64,000 nt of DNA from Hymenobacter volaticus (GCF_022921055.1 NZ_CP095061.1:4503501-4567500), one strand, 5' to 3'. Positions 13,967-23,641 are shown, counted from the first letter of the stretch. Numbers and translations: made by a program. Notes: generated by a model not told the origin, from the sequence alone.

Positions 13967-15115
13967 TTAGATGCGGAAGCCTTGCTGTCTCCGACTCAGC
14001 AACCGCCCAAGCAGCTTGCCTTGGGTTTCCAGCAGTTCCGGCGTGCGAGTCAGTGCCTCAGCTAGCGGCATGGGCGCTGGCAGGATGGATGTAGCGTAGA
14101 GCACATTGGGGTCGGCTAGTACGTCCTCAGCATTTTGCAGAGTACCGCATACCAGGATGACGGGCACTTGATGTTGAGTAGCCAATGCCAGCAGCCGCGC
14201 CAGTAGCTTGCCTTGCCAGGTTTGAGCATCGATGCGGCCTTCTCCGGTAATCAGCAGGTCACTGGCTTGTAAGAGGTCAGCGGCATGCGTGATGTCGAGA
14301 ATCCAGTCGGCGGCAGAGGTGATGCTGGCTTTTAGGAAACACGCCGCTCCGCCGCCCATTCCGCCACCGGCCCCACTTCCGGCAAGCGCCTGCACATCGG
14401 TGCCAAAAGTAGTCTGCAATACCTCAGCAAAATGGCGCAAACCTGCGTCGAGGTGGGCAATAGCTGCGGCGTCGGCGCCCTTCTGCGCCGCAAATACATG
14501 TGCCGCGCCCGTCGGGCCATGAAACGGGTTGGTAACATCGGTCACGACGCGGCAAGATACTTCTGCCAGGCGCGGGTGCACGTGGCTGCCATCAATTCGG
14601 CGGATACGTACCAAGTGTTCACCGGTAGGTGGTACAGGCTGGTCGTTTTCGTCCCAAAAGGTGTAGCCTAGGGCCGTGGCCAACCCAATGCCGGCATCGT
14701 TGGTGGCGCTGCCGCCTACTGTCAGTACCAAGTGGCGGGCTCCGCGGGTTAGCGCATTGGCTACTAGTTCGCCGGTGCCAAGCGTGGTGGTTTGGCGGGC
14801 GTTGCGCTCTGTAGCCGCCAGCAGTTCCAGACCCGAAGCTCGCGCCATTTCTATCACGGCAGTGGCCGTAGACGGCAGCCACAAGTAGTGGGCTTGAATC
14901 GGGCGAAACAATGGGTCGTGCACCGTACACTCCACAAACTCACCGCTGAGTACCGTGGCTAAGGTTTCGAGGGTGCCTTCGCCCCCATCGGCCAAGGGCA
15001 GTAGCTGGCAGTTGGCAGCTGGAAAGGTTTGCTGCAAACCACGCCGCAGAAACTCACAAACCAGCGGTGCAGCCAAGGCATCTTTGAAAGAATCCGGGGC
15101 AATCAAGATGTTCAT
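13967..15115 (-). CDS. Glycerate kinase
   Basis: A 382-residue cytoplasmic kinase of the GlxK/GarK type, phosphorylating D-glycerate to 2-phosphoglycerate (or 3-). Family signatures are MNILIAPDSFKDALAA at the N-terminus, LPLADGGEGTLETL at about 44-57, and the glycine-rich VGGSATNDAGIG at about 140-151, with GAGGGMGGG near residue 260. The length is typical. The ATG at 15115 starts exactly at the conserved N-terminus; six extra upstream codons are possible but not conserved in the family. It is convergent with the DUF2264 gene, 28 bp apart. Confidence 0.95.
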   Translation of the reverse strand: MNILIAPDSFKDALAAPLVCEFLRRGLQQTFPAANCQLLPLADGGEGTLETLATVLSGEFVECTVHDPLFRPIQAHYLWLPSTATAVIEMARASGLELLAATERNARQTTTLGTGELVANALTRGARHLVLTVGGSATNDAGIGLATALGYTFWDENDQPVPPTGEHLVRIRRIDGSHVHPRLAEVSCRVVTDVTNPFHGPTGAAHVFAAQKGADAAAIAHLDAGLRHFAEVLQTTFGTDVQALAGSGAGGGMGGGAACFLKASITSAADWILDITHAADLLQASDLLITGEGRIDAQTWQGKLLARLLALATQHQVPVILVCGTLQNAEDVLADPNVLYATSILPAPMPLAEALTRTPELLETQGKLLGRLLSRRQQGFRI

Positions 15116-15219
15116 AGACAATGAGCAGAACAAAATTTCTGGCTAATACGAAGGCGGGGCCAGCAACTTAGGATAGGCAATTTCAGGATATTGAATTCCT
15201 GCTACTGCACGAGGCCCTG

Positions 15220-15609
15220 CTACAACTGCTTGCGCAAAGCAATCCGCTCGAAACCATACCCGCAGGCCACGCCTACACTGTAGCAGAGCAAGTCGCTCCA
15301 CAGAAAGCCATGCCCAAGTACCAAACTACCCGGTATGGTATTGCGAAGCCAGTCAAGCCAAGGCGTGTGGTAGAGCTGACTGGTCTCGATGGCGAAAGCA
15401 AGAAGCAACGCTATGCCCGCAACACGCCGGCTGGTCCAGTATGGGTAGCAGAAGCCGAGCAGCCAGCAAACCAATAAGGCCCACAAGGTGTCACCGGCAT
15501 AAGCAGCTACCAGCGTCGGCAAAGCAAAAGCGAATTTGCGAGAAGCTAAACCCAACAAAACAGTTGAGAGGAGCAGTACCGCATACACTCTCCGATTGCG
15601 CAGCTGCAT
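15220..15609 (-). CDS. DUF2809 family membrane protein
   Basis: A small integral membrane protein, 129 residues from the ATG at 15609, with about four hydrophobic segments (RRVYAVLLLSTVLLG, LVAAYAGDTLWALLVCWLL, VAGIALLLAFAIETSQLY, FLWSDLLCYSVGVACGYG). The acidic/aromatic ETSQLY and the LGHGFLWSDLLCY pattern are characteristic of DUF2809, of unknown function. The frame is open upstream to 15753 with other possible starts, but family length favours 15609. Confidence 0.75.
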   Translation of the reverse strand: MQLRNRRVYAVLLLSTVLLGLASRKFAFALPTLVAAYAGDTLWALLVCWLLGFCYPYWTSRRVAGIALLLAFAIETSQLYHTPWLDWLRNTIPGSLVLGHGFLWSDLLCYSVGVACGYGFERIALRKQL

Positions 15610-15746
15610 TATCCGCGGGTATGTCTGCAGTTCTGTTTGAAATAGTACGGGCATAAATGAATACATAATTGAATAAGCGTTGGCGGCTTTCCTCATTGCT
15701 ACTTGAAGTAGCAGCAAATCAACACTAGCAAAATTGCTGTATTTAC

Positions 15747-15777
15747 TTTGCAATACAAAGTACTCTGAGTAAATTTG
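15747..15777 (+). promoter_or_regulatory. Bacteroidota-type promoter for the DUF2236 gene
   Basis: TTTG at 15747-15750, then 19 bases, then TAAATTTG at 15770-15777. This fits the primary sigma consensus TTTG-N19-21-TAnnTTTG of the phylum. It is about 130 bp upstream of the ATG at 15909 and is the best plus-strand promoter in this divergent gap. Confidence 0.65.
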
Positions 15778-15908
15778 CAGTCATATCAATTTCCCGAAAT
15801 CTAGAAGGCAATGCCGCCGGAGTACAGGCAACTTTTGTTGCCTTTCTCTTTGTATCTACTGCGCGTAGTCCGTCCCCTAGCAAAGGTCTACCTCTCAATC
15901 TTAACTAT

Positions 15909-16673
15909 ATGGAATACTTTGTGGCTCAAGGGTCGGTGGTGCGCGAAATTTGGGGCAAGGCCGACACCGTGCTATTCATATTTGCGGGGGCTGCTGCCGA
16001 GTTTGCCCTCAACAAGGCCGTCGACTGGCTGTACTTCACTGGCAAGCTACCGGCCGACCCACTGGCCCGGCTGTTTTCTACGGTCGACTACGCCCGCCAG
16101 ATTGTGTTTGCCGAGCGCCCCGCCGCCGAACGTGCTATTGATACCATTGCGGCTATTCACGGGGCTGTGGAAGCCAAGCGCGGCATGGCCATTCCGGATT
16201 GGGCCTACCGCGACGTGCTATTCCTGCTCGTCGACTACTCAATTCGGTCGTTTGAGGTGCTGGAACGCCCTCTCACTGATGCCGAAAAGGCGGAAGTGTA
16301 CCACGTATTCCGGCAAGTAGGCGCGCGCATGGGAGTGCCAGGCCTACCGATTACGTACCAAGAGTGGCTCCCGATCCGCCAGCTACACTTAGCCCAAAAC
16401 CTACAGCACAGCCGCTACACCGCCGACTTATACCAGCAGTATCGGCGGCACTTGGGTGGCTTGCGCTACGAGTTGCTACTGCAGGCACAGCGCCTGGTGG
16501 TGCCGCCCCGCGTCCGGAAGATGCTCAAGCTTGGTACCCGCACCTGGCTGCCGCTGCTACTTCCCCTTTATCGGCAAACCCAGCACTTAGCAGTCAGCAA
16601 GTGGGCAAAAGCGGGATTGCTGCCCACTGCCTACAAAGACCGAATCTTGGCGCTGGATTACCGACCTTCTTAA
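15909..16673 (+). CDS. Oxygenase MpaB-like family protein (DUF2236)
   Basis: A 254-residue protein matching DUF2236, the family of bacterial homologues of the MpaB catalytic domain and latex-clearing proteins, thought to be haem-dependent. Features include the N-terminal VVREIWGKADTVLFIFAG, then LARLFSTVDYARQIVF, then IPDWAYRDVLFLLVDYS. The start fits where the family begins. No signal peptide or membrane segment is clear. The substrate is unknown. It has its own promoter at 15747 and no operon partner. Confidence 0.8.
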   Translation: MEYFVAQGSVVREIWGKADTVLFIFAGAAAEFALNKAVDWLYFTGKLPADPLARLFSTVDYARQIVFAERPAAERAIDTIAAIHGAVEAKRGMAIPDWAYRDVLFLLVDYSIRSFEVLERPLTDAEKAEVYHVFRQVGARMGVPGLPITYQEWLPIRQLHLAQNLQHSRYTADLYQQYRRHLGGLRYELLLQAQRLVVPPRVRKMLKLGTRTWLPLLLPLYRQTQHLAVSKWAKAGLLPTAYKDRILALDYRPS

Positions 16674-16871
16674 AGTAGCGTTAATAGGCCCTCCCTATTT
16701 ATAACATTCTCGTAAAGAGTACTCTGCTCCTTTTGCCGACCTTTGCCTGCTGTGTTTGCTTTCACAGACAGAGTTGAGGTTGGCTGGCCACTTGCTGAAC
16801 CTTACATTTAGCTACGTACACGGGCATTTCACACATAAGCTCATGCGCGTAGCACTTTCTACAGGCAATCA

Positions 16872-17477
16872 ATGCAGTGGTATCAGGAAGAAATAAGACA
16901 GTTGGAAGCAAGGCCAGTGGTGCATTCGGAGCTGCCGAAGGTGGTCTTTTATGGCAGTTCATCTTTTACGCTTTGGAAGGAACTAGAACGTTCTTTTCCG
17001 CAGGTACAAGCCGTTAACTTAGGATTCGGTGGCTCCACGCTGGCCGCTTGTGCTTGGTTTTTCAAGCGGGTAGTTCCCCGTCACGAACCCGACATGCTGG
17101 TGCTATACGCCGGCGACAACGACCTTGGCGACGGCCGCACGCCCGAAGAAGTGGTGCTCTTTTATGAGCAACTGCTGCACTGCGCCAAAACCAGCTTAGG
17201 CGACATACCGGTTTGCTTTATTTCAATCAAACTCAGCCTTGCGCGGTTACATTTACGGGGCAGCATTGAATACGCCAACGCGTGCATTAGCCGGTTAGTA
17301 GCCCATCAAGGCCCGCCCCTGTATTACCTCGACCTATACTATCCCATGCTCGACGAGCGGGATAACCCCAAACCCACCCATTACGAAGCTGATGGCCTGC
17401 ACTTGTCGCCGGAAGGTTACGCCGTGTGGCAGCAGGAAATTAGCGCCCAACTGGACCAGATGCTGCCCAAAAAGTAG
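16872..17477 (+). CDS. SGNH/GDSL-type esterase
   Basis: A 201-residue cytoplasmic hydrolase with the SGNH blocks. Block I is VVFYGSSSFTLW, with the nucleophile Ser after Gly but Ser in place of the usual Asp of GDS. Block II has Gly in NLGFGGSTL; block III has Asn in YAGDNDLGDG; block V carries the Asp and His in DGLHLSPEGY. The family hydrolyses acyl or acetyl esters of lipids or sugars; the substrate cannot be read. It is followed 59 bp later by an alpha/beta hydrolase on the same strand and may share its transcript. Confidence 0.88.
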   Translation: MQWYQEEIRQLEARPVVHSELPKVVFYGSSSFTLWKELERSFPQVQAVNLGFGGSTLAACAWFFKRVVPRHEPDMLVLYAGDNDLGDGRTPEEVVLFYEQLLHCAKTSLGDIPVCFISIKLSLARLHLRGSIEYANACISRLVAHQGPPLYYLDLYYPMLDERDNPKPTHYEADGLHLSPEGYAVWQQEISAQLDQMLPKK

Positions 17478-17536
17478 TTTGTGCCAGGTGGGTTTCGGGA
17501 TGTTTGTTATCGTATCACCGGAAAGTTGCTTTGCCG

Positions 17537-18265
17537 ATGCACCGCGAATACCACGAATGGGATAGTGCAGCCCTGGGCCGGCCCATGGAGTTGCTAGTTT
17601 TCGGCGAGACTGGGGCACGGGTACTGCTGTTTCCGACCCGCAAAGCACGTTTCTACGACTACGAGAATTGGGGCGTGATTGAGGCCCTCCAACCCAAGAT
17701 AGAAAGTGGCTTGCTGCAAGTTTACTGTGTCGACAGTGTTGATGCCGAGGGCTTGTACAACTTCGACAAACACCCAGCCGAGCGAATCTGCCGCCATTTG
17801 CAGTACCAGCAGTACATTTTGGAGGAGGTATTGCCGATGAGTGAAGCACTCAACCCGACCTCGTTCTTAATTGCTGCCGGCTGCAGTATGGGCGCTTATC
17901 ACGCCGTCAATCTTTCGTTCCGGCACCCCAACTTGTTTGGCAAAGTGGTGGGTATGAGTGGCCGCTACGACCTCACGCAGAGCATGGCTACTTTCCAGGA
18001 TCTGTTTCAAGGCTACATCGACGAAAACGTGTACTTAAACACGCCCAATCGCTTTATTCCCAACCTTGCCGACGAATTCTACCTCACCCAACTCCGGCGC
18101 CTGGAAATCATATTGGCCGTTGGCACCGAAGATGCTTTCCTACAAGACAACCTGTTTCTGGGTCAGCAACTCGAAAGCAAAAACATCACACATCAGCTGC
18201 ACATCTGGGAAGGCGAAGCTCACAACCCGCTGGCCTGGCGCCATATGGTTGACTTGTACTTGTAA
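17537..18265 (+). CDS. Alpha/beta hydrolase, esterase (EstA/PHB-depolymerase-like)
   Basis: A 242-residue hydrolase. The nucleophile Ser lies in AAGCSMGAYHAV (Gly-x-Ser-x-Gly), the likely His in WEGEAHNPLAW near the end, and the acid probably in AVGTEDAF. RRLEIILAVG leads into that strand. Similar proteins are annotated as esterases of the esterase D/PHB depolymerase type. I chose the ATG at 17537; a TTG at 17504 would add 11 residues without family support. No signal peptide. Substrate unknown. Confidence 0.82.
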   Translation: MHREYHEWDSAALGRPMELLVFGETGARVLLFPTRKARFYDYENWGVIEALQPKIESGLLQVYCVDSVDAEGLYNFDKHPAERICRHLQYQQYILEEVLPMSEALNPTSFLIAAGCSMGAYHAVNLSFRHPNLFGKVVGMSGRYDLTQSMATFQDLFQGYIDENVYLNTPNRFIPNLADEFYLTQLRRLEIILAVGTEDAFLQDNLFLGQQLESKNITHQLHIWEGEAHNPLAWRHMVDLYL

Positions 18266-18307
18266 AAATCAGGCCACCAGCAGGCCACAATGAAAACGAG
18301 TTGCTTC

Positions 18308-18781
18308 TTACTTTGGCAACGGCCGCCGAAACAGGTAGCGGGTTTGCATTTCGGTATCGATGGTTGTGGTGCCTGTATAGGTTGGTTGCTTCGGGTCGTT
18401 GTTGGCTAGCGAGGTTTCAATGGTCTGTTTGGCTTTGACAGGCTGCGAGGCCGTTCGGATTTCCAGCAGTTCCCACCCCTCACTCGCCAATTCGTTCAGC
18501 GTAGTCATCAGCAGCATATCTAGTTCACCTGCAACAGAGCCAAACAACTTAGTACGCGGCTCTAACTTAGTATTTCCTTGCCACGCAGGCACCAGCCAAA
18601 TTCGTCGCTCGTTTTCTACCCGTACCGACTGATACTGATACCGCACCCCGTTCGTGGGAGGCAGAACCGTAGCTGTTACAGCTGGTTGCAAACTAGCTTC
18701 GGGCAGCGGCGGCACGGGCACGGACTGCGCCGATGCCTGCTGTAAACACAGCGTCGTTAATACGATTAGCCAATGTTTCAT
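18308..18781 (-). CDS. Secreted small protein, DUF4177-like
   Basis: A 157-residue protein with signal peptide MKHWLIVLTTLCLQQ to ASAQ, then a Pro/Ala-rich linker and a domain with YQYQSVRVEN at the start and LNELASEGWELLEIRT in the middle. The latter is the hallmark of DUF4177-type small proteins. The function is unknown. It stands alone, 27 bp convergent with the hydrolase gene and separated from uvrB by a terminator. Confidence 0.7.
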   Translation of the reverse strand: MKHWLIVLTTLCLQQASAQSVPVPPLPEASLQPAVTATVLPPTNGVRYQYQSVRVENERRIWLVPAWQGNTKLEPRTKLFGSVAGELDMLLMTTLNELASEGWELLEIRTASQPVKAKQTIETSLANNDPKQPTYTGTTTIDTEMQTRYLFRRPLPK

Positions 18782-18786
18782 GATAG

Positions 18787-18826
18787 CAAAAAGGGAGACA
18801 GGTAACCAACTTGGTTGCCTGTCTCC
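18787..18826 (-). terminator. Intrinsic terminator of uvrB
   Basis: A nearly perfect inverted repeat, GGGAGACAGGTAACCAA facing TTGGTTGCCTGTCTCCC, lies just downstream of the uvrB stop. Read on the minus strand it is followed by TTTTT, giving a classic stem plus U-tract. Confidence 0.85.
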
Positions 18827-18851
18827 CCTATCCGAAAACTATGCCAGACGG

Positions 18852-20888
18852 TTAGTCGCGCTTGGTCTTGAGCACCTGCTTCAGCGCCGCCAACTCGTCG
18901 CGGAGCTTGGCAGCGGTAAGGAAGTCGAGGTCTTTGGCGGCGGCTTCCATCTGCTTTTCAGTTTGCTTGATGAGTTTTTCCAGATCCACTTTGGTCATCA
19001 TGGATACCACCGGTTCGGCGGCTATAGCCAGTGCAGTGTCCGTTTCGGGGCCCACATAGGCTTGCGGCTCGGCGATGCGGTAGTCGGAGAGCGAAGTTTG
19101 GCCGATAATTTCGGCGTGGCTCTTGCGTACCGTGCGCGGCGTGATGCCGTGTTCTTGGTTGTAGGCCAGCTGGGTGGCGCGGCGGCGGTTGGTTTCGTCG
19201 ATGGCGCGCTGCATGGAGCCGGTCATGCGGTCGGCGTACATGATGACTTTGCCCCGGTCGTTACGGGCGGCGCGGCCCATGGTCTGGATAAGGCTGCGCT
19301 GGTCGCGCAGGAAGCCTTCTTTGTCAGCATCGAGGATGGCCACCAAGCTTACTTCTGGTAAGTCGAGACCTTCCCGAAGCAGGTTTACGCCAATGAGCAC
19401 GTCGATTTCGCCGAGGCGCAACTGACGCAGAATCTCGACCCGGTCCAGGGTCTTCACGTCGGAGTGCACGTAGCTGGACTTGATGCCTAGGCGCTCCATG
19501 TACTTCTGAAGTTCCTCGGCCATGCGCTTCGTAAGCGTGGTCACCAGCACCCGGTCGCCTTGCTTCACGCGGTTGTCTACTTCGTCCAGCAAGTCGTCAA
19601 TCTGATTCACCGACGGCCGAATGTCGATTTCGGGGTCCAGCAAACCGGTAGGCCGGATGATCTGCTCTACTACTACGCCATTGGCCTGCGTCAACTCGTA
19701 GTCAGCGGGAGTGGCCGACACGAACACGGCCTGGTGGTACATGCTCTCGAACTCGTTGAAGGTCAGCGGACGGTTGTCGAGGGCTGAAGGTAAGCGGAAA
19801 CCGTACTCGATGAGGGCCGTTTTGCGGCTTCGGTCGCCGCCCCACATGGCCCGGATCTGGGGCATGGTGGCGTGGCTTTCATCGACTACCAGCAGATAAT
19901 CTTGCGGGAAATAATCGAGCAGACAGAAGGGGCGCGAACCCGGGTTCCGCCCATCGAAGTAACGTGAGTAGTTCTCGATGCCCGAGCAGTACCCTAATTC
20001 CCGAATCATCTCCAAGTCGAATTCGGTGCGCTCCATAATGCGCTTGGCTTCGGCATCGCGCCCCTCCTTCTCGAAGTAGGCGTGCTGCTGCACCATATCG
20101 AACTGGATTTCTTTGATGGCCTGGTTGAGCGTGTCCTTGCCTGTCACGAAGAGGTTGGCCGGGTACAGCGTCACCGACTTCTCATCGGCCAGCTTCTTGC
20201 CACTGTTTGGGTCGATGCGGTGGATAGCCTCGATTTCGTCGCCGTAGAAGAAGATGCGGTACGCATAGTCGGCGTAGGCTGGGAAGATGTCTACGGTGTC
20301 GCCTTTCACCCGGAACGAGCCGCGGGTGAACTCCATTTCGGTGCGCGAATACAGAATCTGCACAAACTGGTAGAGCAGGTTGTTGCGCGAGTACCGCAAG
20401 CCCGGTGCCAGGTAAATCACGTTTTTACTGAACTCCTCGGGGTTGCCGATACCGTAAATGCACGACACCGACGCAATAACAATGACGTCGCGCCGGCCAC
20501 TGAGCAGCGTGGACGTGGTGTGCAGCCGCAGCTTCTCGATTTCCTGGTTGATGGCCAGGTCTTTCTCGATAAACACGTCGGTGCTGGCAATGTAGGCCTC
20601 GGGCTGGTAGTAGTCGTAGTAGCTGATGTAGTACTCGACGGCGTTGTTGGGGAAGAACTGCTTGAACTCGCCGTAAAGTTGGGCGGCCAAGGTCTTGTTG
20701 TGGCACAGTACCAAGGCCGGCTTGCCCGTCTGGGCAATTACGTTGGCCATCGTAAAGGTTTTGCCGGTACCCGTGGCTCCGAGCAGCACCTGGGCCGGCT
20801 CGCCGTTGTTAACGCCTTCTACCAGTTGGGCAATGGCGCGTGGCTGGTCGCCGGTGGGTTTGAATTCCGAGGTAAGTTGATAGTCCAT
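18852..20888 (-). CDS. uvrB: Excinuclease ABC subunit B
   Basis: A 678-residue nucleotide excision repair helicase-like subunit that receives damaged DNA from UvrA and recruits UvrC. It has Walker A GATGTGKTFTM at about 38-48, the damage-probing beta-hairpin region YYDYYQPEAYI, the DESH box, helicase motif VI with QTMGRAARN, and the C-terminal UVR domain (LEKLIKQTEKQMEAAAKDLD) that contacts UvrC. It is full length and the start at 20888 begins at the family's conserved N-terminus. It has its own terminator at 18787. Confidence 0.98.
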   Translation of the reverse strand: MDYQLTSEFKPTGDQPRAIAQLVEGVNNGEPAQVLLGATGTGKTFTMANVIAQTGKPALVLCHNKTLAAQLYGEFKQFFPNNAVEYYISYYDYYQPEAYIASTDVFIEKDLAINQEIEKLRLHTTSTLLSGRRDVIVIASVSCIYGIGNPEEFSKNVIYLAPGLRYSRNNLLYQFVQILYSRTEMEFTRGSFRVKGDTVDIFPAYADYAYRIFFYGDEIEAIHRIDPNSGKKLADEKSVTLYPANLFVTGKDTLNQAIKEIQFDMVQQHAYFEKEGRDAEAKRIMERTEFDLEMIRELGYCSGIENYSRYFDGRNPGSRPFCLLDYFPQDYLLVVDESHATMPQIRAMWGGDRSRKTALIEYGFRLPSALDNRPLTFNEFESMYHQAVFVSATPADYELTQANGVVVEQIIRPTGLLDPEIDIRPSVNQIDDLLDEVDNRVKQGDRVLVTTLTKRMAEELQKYMERLGIKSSYVHSDVKTLDRVEILRQLRLGEIDVLIGVNLLREGLDLPEVSLVAILDADKEGFLRDQRSLIQTMGRAARNDRGKVIMYADRMTGSMQRAIDETNRRRATQLAYNQEHGITPRTVRKSHAEIIGQTSLSDYRIAEPQAYVGPETDTALAIAAEPVVSMMTKVDLEKLIKQTEKQMEAAAKDLDFLTAAKLRDELAALKQVLKTKRD

Positions 20889-20980
20889 GCAGAAGAGGTT
20901 AGCTACACTGACCGGAAGTTCACCGAAAGTCAGCCTTTGATAACTGTATTAGCAAAGTGGAGGTTTCCTGGCAAACAAAA

Positions 20981-21009
20981 AAACCTGTCCGAACGGCGAA
21001 CAGGTTTTT
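20981..21009 (-). terminator. Terminator ending the sigma-factor/lipoprotein operon
   Basis: AAACCTGT at 20981-20988 pairs with ACAGGTTT at 21000-21007 around an 11-base loop. On the minus strand the stem is followed by a run of seven T. It lies 40 bp after the lipoprotein stop and closes the minus-strand gene set that starts at 24402. Confidence 0.7.
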
Positions 21010-21047
21010 AAGAGTTGGGAGTGTGGTGAAGTGGAAAGAGGTTGTGG

Positions 21048-21473
21048 CTATTGGCGAGTCAGGCGCAAGGCAGCCGTTTGAGTTGGCGAAGGCGCCGAAG
21101 AAACCGGATACGGGTCGACGGCCGTGAGGGTGAGCCAATATGGAACAGTGTCAAGTGTTACAGTGGCCGAATCATTTTGGCAAGCACCAAGACACAGGTC
21201 AGTTGCTTGCAACGTGCCCGCTTTGTCGCGCAATTCTACGTTTACGTTGGCTTGGCCGGCCCACACGCAAGTTACGTCGGACGGGCAGCGCGAATCAGAA
21301 ATCTTGGTTACGGTAAGCTGCACGTCAGTTCCTACTGCCTTCACGGTGGTGCTTTGCTTGTTTTGCAGCTTGATGGTTTGGTCGAGGGCGGCTACTTGAT
21401 CTGAGTCTTTTTTGCTGCACTGCACCAACCCTAACAATCCCCAAATAGCTAAAAGAAACAGAAGTGTTTTCAT
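21048..21473 (-). CDS. Small lipoprotein of unknown function
   Basis: A 141-residue lipoprotein with lipobox LVQC (Cys19). After an Asn/Thr-rich stretch it has KISDSRCPSDVTCVWAGQA, a Cys-containing motif seen in uncharacterised Bacteroidota lipoproteins, then further Cys in LCLGAC. The four Cys of the mature domain could form disulfides in the periplasm. It is the last gene of the sigma-factor operon, 50 bp after the DUF6970-like lipoprotein. Confidence 0.78.
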   Translation of the reverse strand: MKTLLFLLAIWGLLGLVQCSKKDSDQVAALDQTIKLQNKQSTTVKAVGTDVQLTVTKISDSRCPSDVTCVWAGQANVNVELRDKAGTLQATDLCLGACQNDSATVTLDTVPYWLTLTAVDPYPVSSAPSPTQTAALRLTRQ

Positions 21474-21523
21474 CGTTTGTAAGAGTTTGGCTTGAACTTA
21501 AACTACGTTCTCTTGAGCAGTAC

Positions 21524-21916
21524 TTAGCGCGAGTCGCGCCAAACGAGAACGGGGTTAGTGGCGTTGGCTTTGAAGTCGGGGCAGCGGCCATCACCTTGGT
21601 TATTAGCGCCCCCGCTAGCGGCACACAACACATTGCCACAAGTATCAAACAGGTAATTTAGGGTAGTACTCCCGCCGTTTGCCGTTGTAGCTCCCCCGCC
21701 TGTCACCAAGTACACCGTTTGGCCAAGATACGTGTATTGCGTTATTTCAGCCACCGGGGTGCGCTTGGGTTCTTGGCTGAGTTGGGTTATGAGCGTTTCG
21801 GAAATTTTATCAGGACAGACGGGGCTCAAACTTGCTTCAGCATCTGAGGTGCTGCACCCACCCATAGTTCCTAGCAAGAGCAGCGAGGTCAGTAGACAGG
21901 TAAAAAATCGGTTCAT
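21524..21916 (-). CDS. DUF6970-like lipoprotein
   Basis: A 130-residue lipoprotein starting at the ATG at 21916. The signal MNRFFTCLLTSLLLLGT ends in lipobox MGGC (Cys21). The mature part has VAEITQYTYLGQTVYLV, then a Cys-containing FDTCGNVLCAASGG and a C-terminal GDGRCPDF...LVWRDSR. This pattern resembles DUF6970 proteins, which have no known function. It lies 37 bp downstream of the anti-sigma/barrel gene and is very probably co-transcribed. The frame is open to 22015, but that would overlap the upstream gene and bury the lipobox. Confidence 0.75.
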   Translation of the reverse strand: MNRFFTCLLTSLLLLGTMGGCSTSDAEASLSPVCPDKISETLITQLSQEPKRTPVAEITQYTYLGQTVYLVTGGGATTANGGSTTLNYLFDTCGNVLCAASGGANNQGDGRCPDFKANATNPVLVWRDSR

Positions 21917-21953
21917 TGGTTCAACTACATCAGAGAGCGTAACCTCTTGCCAA

Positions 21954-23641
21954 CTACGGGGCAACTGGGCTCGGCTTGTGGCTGTTAAACTCCACACTAG
22001 CCTCCATGCCCACACTATACGGGCGGCGTTGGCTAAGACCCCGCTGGCCAGGATCGGTGTTTAGTGAGGTAAGACCCATTTCGGTGGTCGTGCCGAGCAC
22101 CAGATTCCACGTGGCATTGGCGGGCTGGTAGCGTACCCCTGCTCCACCCCGCACCGAAGCTTGCACTTTGCGGTAAGGCGAATCATTGGAAGACAGCGAG
22201 TACCGGCGCGTGGTAGTCGGCGAGCTGTTTGGAGCCGATAAGTTGGAAGCGCGAGTACCAGCGGAGTAGTCATTCAGCTCCGACTTCGTGCTTAGCAGCA
22301 AACCAACAGCAGCACCCACTTTTGCATAAAGCGAGGTACCCGTGCGCTGCGAACCGTAGCGCACTTCCATAGGCACCGCTACCGTACGGTAGCGGTAAGA
22401 CGTTTTGCGCATGTACGGCTGGGGCGCTGTATTCACAGAGCTGTAGAAAGCAGTATTGGTGTAGGAGTTAGCTACCGGTGGGCGTACTAGCTGACCGTCC
22501 AGAAAATCGTAGCTAGTAGCTGAAGTAGCGGTTTGCTGGCCAGCCTCCAATCCCGAGCTAACTGTTAAACGCTTGCTGACGTTGTAGGCCGCCGTAAAGG
22601 CCACGCGCTGACTGACGCCAGCACGCAAGTTGCGTCGATATTCAGCCTCGGCATCCTCTTGATAATAATTGCGCAGCGCGGTGCTCACCATATCGGCAGA
22701 AGAAGCAAACAGTTGTCCATTGGCCTGCGAGAAGTCAACATTAGGATTGTAGGCCGATGCGCCATATCCTCCGCCAAAGCGCAGCCGACGCCACTTCTTC
22801 GTAGAGGGTGCAGTCGTCTCATCTTGCGCGGCGGCTAGCGCCCCAATGGCGGGTTGCGGTGCAGCTAGCAACGACGGCTTCAGCGTATCGGGGCGCGCGC
22901 CTAACCAACCACCACGCAAGCCCGCAAAACGCGGCGCTATACCGTTCCAGCCGGACATATTCATGCTATTCTCGGCAGCCGGATAGCTATTGCCAAACTG
23001 CGCAGGCATCAAGCCAGAACCGTTAATTGAAGATCGGCTCCCGGCAAAACCAGAGTTTACACCCATCACAGCTACAGAACTGCCCATGCCAGTAGCCTGT
23101 GAAGCTTTGTTTTGGTCATTGGATGCCGATCCAGCATACACGCTGGCAGCAAGACTCGGTTCGAGTGCAGATGCAGCACTTCCATTGTTTGCGGCCAGTA
23201 GCTCGTCGGTTGAATTGGCAGCAGTTGCGCTGCCAAGCATTGGGGAGTTTTCGCTGGTAGCAGCTAGCGAAGTTGAGTTGGCTTTTGAGGTGCTATTCAT
23301 CATATCGGCCGAAGCCAGGGCGGACTCACTACCGGAAGCTGTGGTGGTATCGTTACTGGCGCGGCGGGTAGCTAAACCAGAAGTTGGATCTTGCCATTGG
23401 TGCAGTAGGGCCCAGCCGCCCATGCTCAGGAAGAACAGCAGGCAGGCGGCAGCCACCCAGCGGTGCACGCGTAGCCGACGACGGTAGGTGTTGTTTTGTT
23501 CGACAAGCAGCTCGTGGTCGAGTTGCTCCCAGAGACCGGCACGCGGCGTCACTTCGGCCTCGGAGAACTTCTGTCGAAACAGATGCTCCAGGTCGCCGGT
23601 GGGCCGGGGATCGGGGTTGTATTAGGTGCGGAAGTGGCCAT
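21954..23641 (-). CDS. Anti-sigma-like membrane protein with C-terminal barrel domain, frame broken once
   Basis: About 562 residues after correction. Residues 1-60 are cytoplasmic and charged (DLEHLFRQKF, TPRAGLWEQLDHELL), like anti-sigma N-termini. Residues 62-80 form one membrane helix (WVAAACLLFFLSMGGWALL). Residues about 85-260 are Ser/Ala/Asn/Thr-rich low complexity. The C-terminal 300 residues show alternating strands like small outer-membrane barrels, for example RYRTVAVPMEVRYG, SLYAKVGAAVGLLLS and GGAGVRYQP. The ATG at 23641 overlaps the sigma stop (23622-23624). Reaching the main frame from it needs one extra C at 23613-23616; otherwise only a GTG at 23552 is available. The arrangement suggests it holds the sigma factor; that is inference. 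Confidence 0.7.

Noticed and set aside
15811..16320. Plus-strand frame overlapping the DUF2236 gene start
   Set aside because: It is out of frame with the clear family sequence starting at 15909.
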